Positions 9,811 to 21,606 of a stretch of DNA of 64,000 nucleotides are shown here, in pieces. A model generated the notes under the pieces. That model was not told the DNA's origin, ran no database searches, and worked only from the letters and a program-made list of their open reading frames with translations. The position numbers were made by a program, and so were the translations under genes. Every line of letters starts with the position of its first letter. Position 1 is the first letter of the stretch. Origin of the DNA: Propionivibrio limicola (GTDB lineage Bacteria > Pseudomonadota > Gammaproteobacteria > Burkholderiales > Rhodocyclaceae); contig NZ_SSSR01000016.1 in assembly GCF_009469695.1 (NCBI RefSeq), forward strand, positions 1 to 64,000, given 5' to 3'.

Positions 9811-10074
9811 ATGAGCAAGAAACTGATTCTTCCCGCTGAACTTAAGGTCTGCGCGACATGCAGCTATTGGGACGGCGAACGCCAGGTCGATCCGGAAGTG
9901 CGCGTAGTGGTCGTCAACGAGGACTGCCAAGGCGAGTGCCTGGTGCAATGCAAGTGCCGCCAGGGGCTCACCGACGAGTTTGAATGGCACGAGGATTGTC
10001 TGTGGGAGCATCTGGCCCCCGACGCAGACACACCCGCTGCTGAAGACGACAAACCAAAACAATCTCCCCAGTAA
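9811..10074 (+). CDS. Small cysteine-rich protein, unknown function
   Basis: This 87-residue protein is not assigned to a family. It has seven cysteines: CATC (14, 17), C39, C43, CKC (47, 49) and C63, with the aromatic context CSYWDGER. The spacing suggests a zinc or iron-sulfur site, but no known cluster pattern is certain. The C-terminus is acidic and lysine-rich and looks disordered. The start at ATG 9811 is chosen because residues from there are well structured; an ATG at 9748 in the same frame is possible. It is monocistronic, divergent from proA and convergent with holA. Confidence 0.6.
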   Translation: MSKKLILPAELKVCATCSYWDGERQVDPEVRVVVVNEDCQGECLVQCKCRQGLTDEFEWHEDCLWEHLAPDADTPAAEDDKPKQSPQ

Positions 10075-10102
10075 CGCGCCGGCACCGCACGCAAAACCTG
10101 CC

Positions 10103-11110
10103 TCAACGCGAAGCCGCAAGACGCAAGCCGAGACGAAGAAACTCGTCCCAGACATCCCCTTCTCCCACGCCCTTGATGAGGCAATCGATGCGCGCGGCGT
10201 GCGCCAGCGCGGCGTCGGCCTGACTTTTGCCGATGCGCTGCAGCGCCCGCTTGACGAGTGTTTGGCGCGGCCCCCAAACCCGTGCCTCCTTGAGCAGGCC
10301 GTCGAGTGGCCGACGCGCCTCAAGCCCTGATTTGATTTGCGCCAGCGCGCGAATTTCCTCGGTCATCGCCCACAGCACCAACGGCGGCGCCTCGCCCTCC
10401 TGCTGCAAGCCATCGAGCGTCCGCACCAGCCGCCCGGCATCGCCAGCCAGCAGCGCTTCGCGCAGGCCATCCAGATCGAAGCGCGCCACATTGAGCACGG
10501 CCTCCTGCACTTGCGCGAGTGAGAGCCTCCCTTCCGGGAAGAGAAGGCCCAGTTTCTGAATCTCCTGATGGGCGGCCAGCAGGTTGCCCTCGACGCGCTC
10601 GGCGATGAAACGCAGGGCGTCGGCCTCAGCGCTCTGCCGCTGGCGCCGGAGGCGACCGGCAATCCAGTCCGGCAACTCGGACAGATTGGGCGGGATGAGC
10701 TTGATGAGCACGCCGGCCTCATTCAGGGCCTTCAACCAGGCGGCTTTCTCTTCTGCCCAGTCGAGACCGGGCAGCGTAACGAGCAACAACGCATCCGGCG
10801 ACGGTCGCGCGCAATAGTCCTGAATTGCTGCACTACCATCGCGCCCCGGCTTGCCGGTCGGAATGCGCAGATCGACCAGCTTGCGCCCGCCGAACAGCGA
10901 CATGTTGCCGGTCGCAAGGTGCAGATCACTCCAGTTGAAGCCGGCAATCGCCGTCAGCACCTCGCGCTCGCCGAAGCCCTGGCGCCGCGCCGCACTCCGA
11001 ATGGCATCGGCCGCCTCGATCACCAGCAACGGTTCGTCGCCATAAACGACGTAAACCGGTTTCAGCTCTCGCTCGAGGTGCGCCGAAAGCTGCTCGCCGC
11101 GCAACTGCAT
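10103..11110 (-). CDS. holA: DNA polymerase III subunit delta
   Basis: HolA (335 residues) is the clamp-loader subunit that opens the beta clamp. It begins MQLRGEQLSAHLERELKPVYVVYGDEPLLVIEAADAI, typical of the family, with an AAA+-like fold lacking Walker motifs and a C-terminal collar domain. The frame remains open upstream, but the ATG at 11110 fits the family start and lies 4 nt from the lptE stop. The order leuS-lptE-holA is conserved across proteobacteria. Confidence 0.93.
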   Translation of the reverse strand: MQLRGEQLSAHLERELKPVYVVYGDEPLLVIEAADAIRSAARRQGFGEREVLTAIAGFNWSDLHLATGNMSLFGGRKLVDLRIPTGKPGRDGSAAIQDYCARPSPDALLLVTLPGLDWAEEKAAWLKALNEAGVLIKLIPPNLSELPDWIAGRLRRQRQSAEADALRFIAERVEGNLLAAHQEIQKLGLLFPEGRLSLAQVQEAVLNVARFDLDGLREALLAGDAGRLVRTLDGLQQEGEAPPLVLWAMTEEIRALAQIKSGLEARRPLDGLLKEARVWGPRQTLVKRALQRIGKSQADAALAHAARIDCLIKGVGEGDVWDEFLRLGLRLAASR

Positions 11111-11114
11111 GCAA

Positions 11115-11645
11115 TCACTCCAACTCGGACGGCGGCACGGGCTTCGCCGTCGAAATACGGCGCAACAACTGCTGCACGAGGTCGGTCTCCATGTCGCGCC
11201 AGAGAAGATCCTCTTCCTGCGTTTTGGCCAGTACCGTCGAATCGGCATAGGTCATGTCGCGGAACAACTCGACCGCCCCCGGCGGCACCAGATCGCGCCC
11301 TTTGTTATCGACGATCCGATAACCATAGCGATAGCGCAGCCGCTTCTCGCGCACGTTCCCGGAACTGGACAGCGAAAGAATAACCGTCTCGCGGATCTCA
11401 CCCTCCGGGTAGAAAACCGCTTGCGCCTCCTTGGCGCTGTCGGTGAGCACGCCCCCCGACGCGCGGATGTAGCGCTTTAGCCCGGCGCCGATCACCGACG
11501 CCTCGCCGGTCGCGACATAGAAGCTCTCATAGGGGAGCGTGTACGCCCCCCGCAACTGGAAGCCGCAGCCGGCAATGGCCGCCGAAACGAGCACGAACAG
11601 CCAGACCTTGAGCCGACGAACCATTGCAGACGGACGGACACTCAT
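11115..11645 (-). CDS. lptE: LPS-assembly lipoprotein LptE
   Basis: LptE (176 residues) is an outer-membrane lipoprotein that plugs the LptD barrel and helps insert lipopolysaccharide. A signal peptide (about 10-26) ends in the lipobox AIAGC, with Cys27 acylated, followed by GFQLRGAYTLPYES as in the family. Sequence conservation in LptE is low apart from this start. It sits between leuS (3 nt) and holA, the conserved location. The ATG at 11645 is used; the ATG seven codons further in is also plausible. Confidence 0.92.
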   Translation of the reverse strand: MSVRPSAMVRRLKVWLFVLVSAAIAGCGFQLRGAYTLPYESFYVATGEASVIGAGLKRYIRASGGVLTDSAKEAQAVFYPEGEIRETVILSLSSSGNVREKRLRYRYGYRIVDNKGRDLVPPGAVELFRDMTYADSTVLAKTQEEDLLWRDMETDLVQQLLRRISTAKPVPPSELE

Positions 11646-11648
11646 GCG

Positions 11649-14282
<2,634 letters not shown>

Positions 14283-14295
14283 TCAGAAATGGACT

Positions 14296-14318
14296 AAACC
14301 GCGAATTATACGCGGTTT
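14296..14318 (-). promoter_or_regulatory. Hairpin enclosing a -10-like TATAAT between dnaE and leuS
   Basis: The inverted repeat AAACCGCG/CGCGGTTT encloses a 7-nt loop that reads TATAATT on the minus strand, about 20 nt upstream of the leuS ATG. The loop matches a perfect -10 box. No good -35 box is found at 16-18 nt. The structure could equally be a weak dnaE terminator, but it lacks a T run. Confidence 0.4.
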
Positions 14319-14372
14319 GATGGTCAATCCCGTCGCGAGAACGGCAGGCGGCCAACTCGCCGCCACGACCGC

Positions 14373-17300
14373 TCAGCTGTATTCGATACAGACGTTCTCG
14401 CTGCTCAGCCATTCGCCGAGCGCGTTCAGCAACGCGTCCTCGAGTCGAACCCGGCAGTTGTCGCCCAGCACCAGTTCGCACACCGCCTGATTATTGCGGT
14501 AGGAGAGGCGGATCGGACAATTGCCCGGCGAGAATGGCGCCAGAATGTCGCGCAAACGATTGGCCGCCGCCACCGCATTGGGACCGCTGGCCTGGCCGTT
14601 CAGCGCCAAACGCAAGTGCTTGGCATATAGCCCGCGCGCTTCCGGCAATGTCATCAACCGTTCGGCGACGACACGCACCTTGCCCTCGCCGGCAAAATCG
14701 TCGCGCTGCACCTTGCCTTCGATGATCAATACCTCGTCGTCCCGGATTTTCGGGCGCTCGGCTTCATACGTTTCGTTGAACACCGAAACTTCCAGCGATG
14801 TCGTGCCGTCATCGAGTTGCACGAAAGCCATCTTGCCGCGCGAGGTGATCTTGGTGCGCACGCCGACCACCAGGCCAGCCAGCAGCTGCGGCTCTTTCTT
14901 CGGCTCCAGCGACGAGAGCGGCTTGCGCGCGAAGCGCGATACTTCCTGCTTCACTTCGAGGAACGGATGCCCGGAGAAGAAGAAACCGAGCGCCAGTTTT
15001 TCCTCGCGCAGTTTTTCCCGCTCCTTCCAGCGCGGCACCTCGACGTACTGCGGCTTGTGCTCCTCCGCCGCGGCGCCGTCGAAGACATCGAACAGGCTGA
15101 CCTGCAGGGCGTTGCGCTCGGCCTGCTCAGCCGCTTCGATGGCGATGCTGACCGAGGCCATCAGCCGCGCCCGGTGGTCGTCGAGCGAGTCGAAGGCGCC
15201 GGCGCGGATCAGCGCCTCGATGGTGCGGCGGTTGACCATGCGCTTGTCGGCACGCTGGCAGAAGTCGAACAAATCCTTGAACGGCCCGCCCGCCTCACGC
15301 GCCTTGAGGATGACATTAACCGCCTGCTCGCCAGTCCCCTTCACCGCGCCGAGGCCGTAGCGGATCGTCTGGCGGTCGACCGGCACGAAGCGGTATTCGG
15401 AGGCGTTCACGTCCGGCCCGAGCACGGTGAGCTTGTTGGCGAGCGCATCGTCGTAAAAGATCTTCACCGTGTCGGTGTTGTCCATGTCCGACGACAGCGT
15501 CGCCGCCATGAACGCCGCGCAGTGGTGCGCCTTGAGCCAAGCCGTCTGATACGTCACCACCGCGTAGGCAGCCGTGTGCGACTTGTTGAAGCCGTACTCC
15601 GCAAACTTGGTCATCAGGTCGAACAGCTGTTCGGCCAGCGCCGGGTCGTAGCCCTTTTTCTTTGCCCCCTCCGCGATGGTTTCGCGGTGCAGCGCCATTT
15701 CCTCGGCCTTCTTCTTGCCCATCGCCCGGCGCAGCATGTCGGCGCCGCCGAGCGTGTATCCCCCGATGATCTGGGAGATCTGCATCACCTGTTCCTGGTA
15801 GACGATAACGCCGTAGGTCGGCTCCAGACAGCCTTTCAGGTCGGGGTGGAAATAGTCGATCGACTGCTGCCCTTTTTTCCGCAGGATGAAGTCGTCCACC
15901 ATCCCGGAACCAAGCGGACCGGGACGGTAGAGCGCCAGCACAGCGATGATGTCCTCGAAGCGGTCGGGCGCCAGCTTCTTGAGCAGCTTTTTCATGCCTT
16001 CCGATTCAACCTGGAAGATCGCCGTGGTGTTGGCGTCCTTGAGAATCTGGTAGGCCTTGGGATCGTCGAAGGTCAGCGCATCGAGATCCGGGCGGTTGCC
16101 GGTGAGCTTTTCGACGTAGTCGACGGCGAGCTTGATAATCGTCAGGTTGCGCAGTCCGAGGAAGTCGAACTTGACGAGGCCGACCTTCTCGACGTCATCC
16201 TTGTCGTACTGCGAAACGACCGAACCACCGGCATCGGCCGAATAGAGCGGGCAGAAATCGGTCAGCTTGCCCGGCGCGATCAAGACGCCGCCGGCGTGCA
16301 TGCCGATATTGCGCGTCAAGTCCTCGAGGCGCCCGGCCAGTTCGAACAGTTCCGTGACCTCTTCTTCATCTTCCAGCCGCTGCTTCAACTGCGGCTCGGC
16401 CTCGATCGCCTTGGCAAGCGAAAGCGGCTTGTTTTGCTCAACCGGAATCAGCTTGGAGAGCTGGTCGCAGAAGTTGTACGGCAGGTCGAGCACGCGGCCG
16501 ACGTCGCGGATGACCGCTTTCGACGACATGGTGCCGAAGGTGGCGATCTGCGACACGGCGTCGTGGCCGTATTTGTCGCGCACGTATTCGATAACGCGCC
16601 AGCGGTTGTCCTGGCAGAAGTCGATGTCGAAGTCGGGCATCGACACCCGTTCCGGGTTGAGGAAGCGCTCGAACAGCAGAGCGTAGCGCAACGGATCGAG
16701 ATCGGTAATGCCGAGCGAAAACGCCACCAGCGAACCGGCGCCGGAGCCCCGCCCGGGCCCGACCGGCACGCCGTTGTTCTTGGCCCAGTTGATGAAGTCG
16801 GCCACGATCAGGAAGTAGCCGGGGAAGCCCATCTGGACGATGGTTTTCGTTTCGATCGCCAGTCGTTCGTCGTAGGCCGGGCGTTGCTTCAGGCGCTCGG
16901 CCTCGTCGGGATAGAGCTGCGCCAGACGCCGCTCCAGCCCGTGCGCCGCCTCCTGACACAGAAAATCGTCGAGCGTCATGCCCTCCGGCGTCGGGAAGTT
17001 CGGCAGGTAGTTCTTTCCGAGCGTCAGCGAGACGTTGCAGCGTTTGGCGATTTCAACCGAGTTCTCCAGCGCTTCGGGCAGGTCGGCAAACAGCTCAACC
17101 ATCTCGTCGGGTGACTTGAAATACTGCTCCTCGGTATATAGACGGGGGCGCCGTGAATCACCGAGCATGTAGCCTTCGGCGATGCAGACGCGCGCCTCGT
17201 GCGCCTTGAAATCGTCGCGTTCGAGGAACTGGATCGGGTGCGTGGCGACCAGCGGCAGATCCAGCTCCACCGCCAGACTGGCGGTCGCCGTGACCAGCGC

Positions 17301-17849
17301 TTCCTGCTGCGCCTGCCCGCGCGGATGGGGGCGCTGCACTTCAAGGTAGAACGTCTCGGGAAACAGCCCGGCCCAGTAGCGCGCGCGACTCGCCGCCAGC
17401 TCGACGTTGCCCTGCAGCAACGCTTCGCCGACATCGCCCTGCGCTGCGCCGGACAGCGCCAACAGGCCCGAAACGCCAACGTCGTTCAGCATCTGCCGGG
17501 TCACTTCCGCCCGCCCGCGCTGACGCGGCGCAAGATAGGCGCGCGTCAGCAGTTCGCACAGCTGCAAATAGCCGGTGTGCGAACGGCAGAGCAACAGCAT
17601 CCGGCAAGGCCGGTCGGGGTCGACTTCGTTCGCCAGATGGATGTCGCAGCCGAGCACCGGCTTGACGCCCTTGCCGCGCGCCGCGAGATAGAACTTGACC
17701 AGACCAAAGAGGTTGCAAAGATCGGTCAGCGCCAGCGCGGGCATACCGTAGGAAACGGCCCGCGCCACGGCATCATCCAGACGGACGATGCCATCGGTGA
17801 CGGAGTATTCGCTGTGCAGGCGGAGGTGTACGAAGCGGGGATCAGACAT
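14373..17849 (-). CDS. dnaE: DNA polymerase III subunit alpha
   Basis: This is the replicative C-family polymerase (1158 residues). The N-terminal PHP domain starts FVHLRLHSEYSVTDGIV. The palm contains GPGRGSGAGSLVAF and the catalytic PDFDIDFCQDNR, with a third acidic residue further on. A helix-hairpin-helix region, an OB fold (residues about 990-1070) and a C-terminal tau-binding region follow. Length matches E. coli DnaE1, and no imuB or imuA neighbours occur, so this is the replicative copy. It lies upstream of leuS on the same strand. Confidence 0.97.
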   Translation of the reverse strand: MSDPRFVHLRLHSEYSVTDGIVRLDDAVARAVSYGMPALALTDLCNLFGLVKFYLAARGKGVKPVLGCDIHLANEVDPDRPCRMLLLCRSHTGYLQLCELLTRAYLAPRQRGRAEVTRQMLNDVGVSGLLALSGAAQGDVGEALLQGNVELAASRARYWAGLFPETFYLEVQRPHPRGQAQQEALVTATASLAVELDLPLVATHPIQFLERDDFKAHEARVCIAEGYMLGDSRRPRLYTEEQYFKSPDEMVELFADLPEALENSVEIAKRCNVSLTLGKNYLPNFPTPEGMTLDDFLCQEAAHGLERRLAQLYPDEAERLKQRPAYDERLAIETKTIVQMGFPGYFLIVADFINWAKNNGVPVGPGRGSGAGSLVAFSLGITDLDPLRYALLFERFLNPERVSMPDFDIDFCQDNRWRVIEYVRDKYGHDAVSQIATFGTMSSKAVIRDVGRVLDLPYNFCDQLSKLIPVEQNKPLSLAKAIEAEPQLKQRLEDEEEVTELFELAGRLEDLTRNIGMHAGGVLIAPGKLTDFCPLYSADAGGSVVSQYDKDDVEKVGLVKFDFLGLRNLTIIKLAVDYVEKLTGNRPDLDALTFDDPKAYQILKDANTTAIFQVESEGMKKLLKKLAPDRFEDIIAVLALYRPGPLGSGMVDDFILRKKGQQSIDYFHPDLKGCLEPTYGVIVYQEQVMQISQIIGGYTLGGADMLRRAMGKKKAEEMALHRETIAEGAKKKGYDPALAEQLFDLMTKFAEYGFNKSHTAAYAVVTYQTAWLKAHHCAAFMAATLSSDMDNTDTVKIFYDDALANKLTVLGPDVNASEYRFVPVDRQTIRYGLGAVKGTGEQAVNVILKAREAGGPFKDLFDFCQRADKRMVNRRTIEALIRAGAFDSLDDHRARLMASVSIAIEAAEQAERNALQVSLFDVFDGAAAEEHKPQYVEVPRWKEREKLREEKLALGFFFSGHPFLEVKQEVSRFARKPLSSLEPKKEPQLLAGLVVGVRTKITSRGKMAFVQLDDGTTSLEVSVFNETYEAERPKIRDDEVLIIEGKVQRDDFAGEGKVRVVAERLMTLPEARGLYAKHLRLALNGQASGPNAVAAANRLRDILAPFSPGNCPIRLSYRNNQAVCELVLGDNCRVRLEDALLNALGEWLSSENVCIEYS

Positions 17850-18008
17850 CGCGCTATTTTACCTCGTCGCGGCAACCGACAAGGAAAGCAATTCCAGGCG
17901 AAGGCAGAGCGCCGGAAACAGTTCCTTACACATCTTTACGACACAGCCACAACTGGTCGTCTGATTCTGGTTATGCTGATTTCAGACGTTCCTCGGGAGT
18001 ACATAACC

Positions 18009-18458
18009 ATGCGCACCATGAAAAACAGAACCGCCAGATTCGTTTCCATCCTGACCGTCTCGCTCGGTCTCTTTTCCGCGACCGCGGCTGTTGCCGACGA
18101 TGCCGTCATCGGCGCCCTGATCGGCGCGGGCGCCGGCGCGGTTGTCGGCAGCTCGGTCGGCGGGCGCGACGGCGCCGTTGTCGGCGGCATGATCGGTGCC
18201 GCGGCGGGCGCGGCCATTGGCAACGACAACGGCGACCGGCCGCGGCGATCGCACCGTGTCGGTTATGCGCCACCGCCCCCTTATCACGCCCAGCCGGTGT
18301 ATTACTACGATGCTCCGCCCCCCGTTCACGTCGTCAGAAGCGTGCGCGTTGTCGAACAACCGGTTTACTACGTGCCAAGCCATTCCTCACGGCACAATCA
18401 CCACAGACACCATGACCGGCACGACCGCTATTACGAGCGCGATTACCGTTACCGGTAA
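18009..18458 (+). CDS. Secreted glycine-zipper protein with His/Tyr-rich tail
   Basis: This 149-residue protein has a signal peptide (about 1-28, ending TAAVADD). A glycine-zipper segment follows (about 34-75; alternating Gly/Ala with IGALIGAGAGAVVG repeats) resembling Rick_17kDa or YMGG-type outer-membrane proteins. The last 70 residues are rich in Pro, Tyr, His and Arg. The tail is low-complexity and could bind metal, but that is speculative. The ATG at 18009 follows a CGGGAG ribosome site. It is monocistronic, between dnaE and the parA-like operon (convergent with the latter). No specific function can be assigned. Confidence 0.75.
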   Translation: MRTMKNRTARFVSILTVSLGLFSATAAVADDAVIGALIGAGAGAVVGSSVGGRDGAVVGGMIGAAAGAAIGNDNGDRPRRSHRVGYAPPPPYHAQPVYYYDAPPPVHVVRSVRVVEQPVYYVPSHSSRHNHHRHHDRHDRYYERDYRYR

Positions 18459-18496
18459 TCGGTGACAGGGTCGCAGTGCCGCAGGCGCAACGCGAC

Positions 18497-19120
18497 TCAG
18501 GAATCGACCCAATCGATGATCGGCTGCCACTGCGCGAGATCCTTCGCAGCACGCGCCGCCGAAAGATCGAACAGCGTCATGCCGTTGGCGGCCAACTGGA
18601 CATAAAGCTGGGTATTGCGCAGATACGCCAGCACCGGCAGGTCGTAAGCACTGAGGAAGCGCTCCAGTTCAGCCGCCGCCCGGGTGCGCGGATCGACGCG
18701 CATACCGACGACCGCGACAAAGGCGCGCTCCTTGCGCACGGCCTTTTCTTCCAGCAGTTCATCTAAGAAACGGCGCGTCGCCAGGATATCGAACAGCGAC
18801 GGCTGCACCGGCACGATGACGCGGCTGACCTGCTTGAGCACGCGTTCGAGCGCTTTTCCGTGCAATCCGGCCGGCGTATCGAGGACGGCATGCGAGGCGC
18901 CTTTCGGCGGCCGCGCCGGCTGATCCTTTTCGATATCCCAACCGCGCACAGCCGGCAGCGTTTCGGGACGAATGGCCAGCCACTCGCGCGACGACTGCTG
19001 GCGATCGATATCGCCGAGCATCACCGCATGGCCGCGGCGGGCAAAATAGCCGGCCAGATTGGTGGCGAGCGTCGACTTGCCCGAACCGCCCTTGGGATTG
19101 GCGATCAGATAGGATTTCAC
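18497..19120 (-). CDS. Orphan ParA/MinD-like P-loop ATPase
   Basis: This 207-residue protein has the deviant Walker A motif NPKGGSGKST (8-17) that defines ParA/MinD ATPases, and DTPAG as the switch/Walker B region. Its length fits the short ParA subgroup (VirC1-like). No parB or parS-like gene is adjacent. It overlaps the upstream TAXI-type gene by 4 nt (ATGA), so both are probably cotranslated. The cargo is unknown; short ParA proteins elsewhere position chemoreceptors, carboxysomes or plasmids. Chromosome segregation is unlikely given the missing ParB. Confidence 0.8.
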   Translation of the reverse strand: MKSYLIANPKGGSGKSTLATNLAGYFARRGHAVMLGDIDRQQSSREWLAIRPETLPAVRGWDIEKDQPARPPKGASHAVLDTPAGLHGKALERVLKQVSRVIVPVQPSLFDILATRRFLDELLEEKAVRKERAFVAVVGMRVDPRTRAAAELERFLSAYDLPVLAYLRNTQLYVQLAANGMTLFDLSAARAAKDLAQWQPIIDWVDS

Positions 19121-20487
19121 GTAGCACCTCCTTGCCGGGCACCGACGGTGTCGTCTCCCGGCCGCTCATCAGCCGACACCGATTCCAGTTCATCGAGACG
19201 CCGGCGCACAAAATTGACGTGCTCGCGCAACGTATACACGAGATCGCTGAACGCCAGCGGAATATTCAGGCTGTTGGCGTAGTCCTCGATGCACGACAGC
19301 TGCTTCAGATAGTCGGCCTTGCGCGCCGGATCGTAGTTTTTCTTCAGATCGTTTTCGAGGAATTTCAGTTCTCCGTAGCAACGGAAGACCTTGGACCGCA
19401 CGCGCCAGCTGTAGAGCGTCGGCGCAAAGCGGAGCAGCGGAAAAAGCAGTACGACGACCGGCACCACCAGCACGAACAGCCGTTCAACCAGGACAGCCAC
19501 CCAGAACGGCAGGAAACGCTGCAGGAATGGCGACCCTGACTTGTAAAAGCGCTGCGCCTCGTCGGACAACTCGAAACTGCGGTCCTTGTAAGCCGGGAAC
19601 TCGCCCTCCTTCTGGAAAAACCCGCTCTTGCCGTTAACCTCGGCCATGGCCTGCATGAGCAGGCTGACCAACGCCGGATGCAGGTTTTCCCGCGCCACCA
19701 CATTGGCCGTAGCGGCCAGCAGCACCGTGTCACGCGGCGGCAGATCGCGCACGAAATCGACGACGCCGCGCGGCAAGGTCAGCTTGGAGAGGAACGGAAA
19801 GCGCCGCGTATAAGCCTCGGCCTGACTGAAGCTCATGACGCGCACCCCCGGCGAACGCAGCATCGCCTGAACCACCGGCGATTCCGGCGCGGCGACGATG
19901 AAGGCGGCATCGACCTCCTCGCGCCGCAACGCCTTCGCGGCCTCCATCCCCTCCACCGGCACGAGATTCCTGTCGCGGGCGGAAATCTCGTTGGCTTCGA
20001 GCAACGTTAACGCCAGACCGCGCATGCCGCTGCCTTCGCCACCAACCGCGATGCGTTTGCCCTTGAGCTGATAGAGCTTGTCGATACGCTCTTCGCTGCG
20101 ATAGAAAACCCAGACCGGTTCGTAAGCCACGCTGCCCAACGAGCTCAATTTATTCTGCGTCGGCCCCGACAAAGACGCCTGCACACCGCCCTGCACGAAG
20201 GCGATATCCACCTCGCCATCGAGCAGCCGATCGATATTCTGCTGCGAGCCGCTCGATGCAATGATCTCCAGCTTGATGCCATTGGCCGCCAGAATCTCGG
20301 CATAGCGCTGGGCGTAGGCGTGATAGGCGCTCGACTCGCTACCGGTCGAGATCGTCATGCGCCGCGGCGGTGCCGGTTTGACGAACTGATAGGCGACATA
20401 AAAACCGATAGCGGAAATGAGGATGATCGGCCACGCCGTCGCCAACAGGTCGCGGAAGGAAATGGCCTTGGCTCGGAGCTTTTTCAT
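19117..20487 (-). CDS. Membrane-anchored TAXI-family substrate-binding protein
   Basis: This 456-residue protein has an N-terminal membrane segment (about 17-36), a TAXI/NMT1-like periplasmic ligand-binding domain (about 43-320: ISTGSESSAYHAYAQRYAEIL, then AFVQGGVQ) and a second hydrophobic stretch (about 327-356). A charged cytoplasmic-looking tail of about 100 residues ends the chain. TAXI proteins normally serve TRAP transporters, yet no TRAP permease genes are adjacent. The double anchor and tail suggest a sensor or a non-transport role. It overlaps the genes on both sides by 4 nt. Confidence 0.8.
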   Translation of the reverse strand: MKKLRAKAISFRDLLATAWPIILISAIGFYVAYQFVKPAPPRRMTISTGSESSAYHAYAQRYAEILAANGIKLEIIASSGSQQNIDRLLDGEVDIAFVQGGVQASLSGPTQNKLSSLGSVAYEPVWVFYRSEERIDKLYQLKGKRIAVGGEGSGMRGLALTLLEANEISARDRNLVPVEGMEAAKALRREEVDAAFIVAAPESPVVQAMLRSPGVRVMSFSQAEAYTRRFPFLSKLTLPRGVVDFVRDLPPRDTVLLAATANVVARENLHPALVSLLMQAMAEVNGKSGFFQKEGEFPAYKDRSFELSDEAQRFYKSGSPFLQRFLPFWVAVLVERLFVLVVPVVVLLFPLLRFAPTLYSWRVRSKVFRCYGELKFLENDLKKNYDPARKADYLKQLSCIEDYANSLNIPLAFSDLVYTLREHVNFVRRRLDELESVSADERPGDDTVGARQGGAT

Positions 20488-21464
20488 GGCGGCGGCAGCA
20501 GAATCGTCGATCCGCTGGTCTTCCTCGCTTCCAGATCGCGGTGCGCGGACGCCGCATCGGCGAGCGCGTAGCGCTGATTGACTCCGATCCGTATCCGGCC
20601 GGAAACGACCATGTCAAACAGTTCGCTCCCCAAGGCCAGCAACTCGTCGCGCTTGGCCGTGTAGTGCATGAGGACGGGCCGCGTGATGAAGAGCGAGCCT
20701 TTCTGGGAGAGCAGCAGCGGGTCGAACGCCGGCACCGGCCCGGATGCGTTCCCGAAGGAGACCATCATGCCGCGCACGCGCAGGCTGTCGAGCGAGCCGA
20801 TGAAAGTATCCTTGCCTACGCCGTCATAAACGACGGCCACACCTTCCCCGCCGGTGATTTCCCGCACCCGGGCGGCAACGTCTTCGCGCGTGTAGAAAAT
20901 GACGTGATCGCAGCCGTGACTCTTAGCCAAGGCCGCCTTGGCCTCGGTCGACACGGTCCCGATCACCGTCGCCCCGAGCGCCTTGGCCCACTGGCAGGCA
21001 ATCAGCCCGACGCCGCCCGCCGCGGCATGGATCAGCACAACGTCGCCCGGCTGCACACGATAGGTGCGCCGCACGAGGTAAGCCGTGGTCAGCCCTTGCA
21101 GCATCATCGCCGCGGCCGTCTCGAAGCCGATCGCATCCGGCAACCGGAGCAGCCGATCCGCCGGCAGGCAGCGCACCTGGCTGTAGGCGCCCACCGGTCC
21201 GCCGGCATAGGCGACGCGATCGCCCGGTTTGATGTCCGTCACGCCCTCGCCGACCGCCTCGACCACGCCGGCGCCTTCCAGTCCCAAGCCCGTCGGCAGC
21301 GGCAATGGATACAGCCCCGTCCGGTGGTACGTATCGATGAAATTAAGGCCGACCGCCGCGTGGCGCACACGCGCTTCGCCCGGCGCCGGCTCGCCCACCG
21401 CCACTTCTTCCCAGCGCAGCACCTCTGGCCCGCCCGTCTGATGCAATCGAATGGCAAAAGTCAC
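20484..21464 (-). CDS. qor: Quinone oxidoreductase (zeta-crystallin-like MDR)
   Basis: This medium-chain NADPH:quinone reductase family member has 326 residues. The GroES-like half (1-125) includes GLNFIDTYHRTGLYPLPLPTG. The Rossmann half has the cofactor motif HAAAGGVGLIACQWAKALGA. No zinc-ligand cysteines are seen, consistent with the QOR subgroup. The protein probably acts in the cytosol on quinones or other enones. It is first in a qor-TAXI-parA run with 4-nt overlaps and is divergent from aroK. Confidence 0.9.
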   Translation of the reverse strand: MTFAIRLHQTGGPEVLRWEEVAVGEPAPGEARVRHAAVGLNFIDTYHRTGLYPLPLPTGLGLEGAGVVEAVGEGVTDIKPGDRVAYAGGPVGAYSQVRCLPADRLLRLPDAIGFETAAAMMLQGLTTAYLVRRTYRVQPGDVVLIHAAAGGVGLIACQWAKALGATVIGTVSTEAKAALAKSHGCDHVIFYTREDVAARVREITGGEGVAVVYDGVGKDTFIGSLDSLRVRGMMVSFGNASGPVPAFDPLLLSQKGSLFITRPVLMHYTAKRDELLALGSELFDMVVSGRIRIGVNQRYALADAASAHRDLEARKTSGSTILLPPP

Positions 21465-21606
21465 ACTTTCCTCCTCTGCCGGGCACTCCGATCAATGCGG
21501 AATGCACACAGGCTATAAGCGATTGTTCGCAACGAAAATCCGGTGATAACGTCTCGGCCATGACCGTTTCCCCGCATCACCGATAAGCGTGCTGTAGAAT
21601 ACCCGA

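Noticed and set aside
14817-17114. 765-codon plus-strand frame opposite dnaE
   Set aside because: It is antisense to the catalytic core of dnaE, with no domain and no ribosome site.
18440-18465. Palindrome GATTACC/GGTAATC as a terminator of the glycine-zipper gene
   Set aside because: It lies partly inside the coding sequence and has no T run on either strand.
19117-20487. TRAP transporter locus
   Set aside because: Only the TAXI-like binding domain is present. No DctM/DctQ-type permease lies within reach, so a transporter call is not supported.
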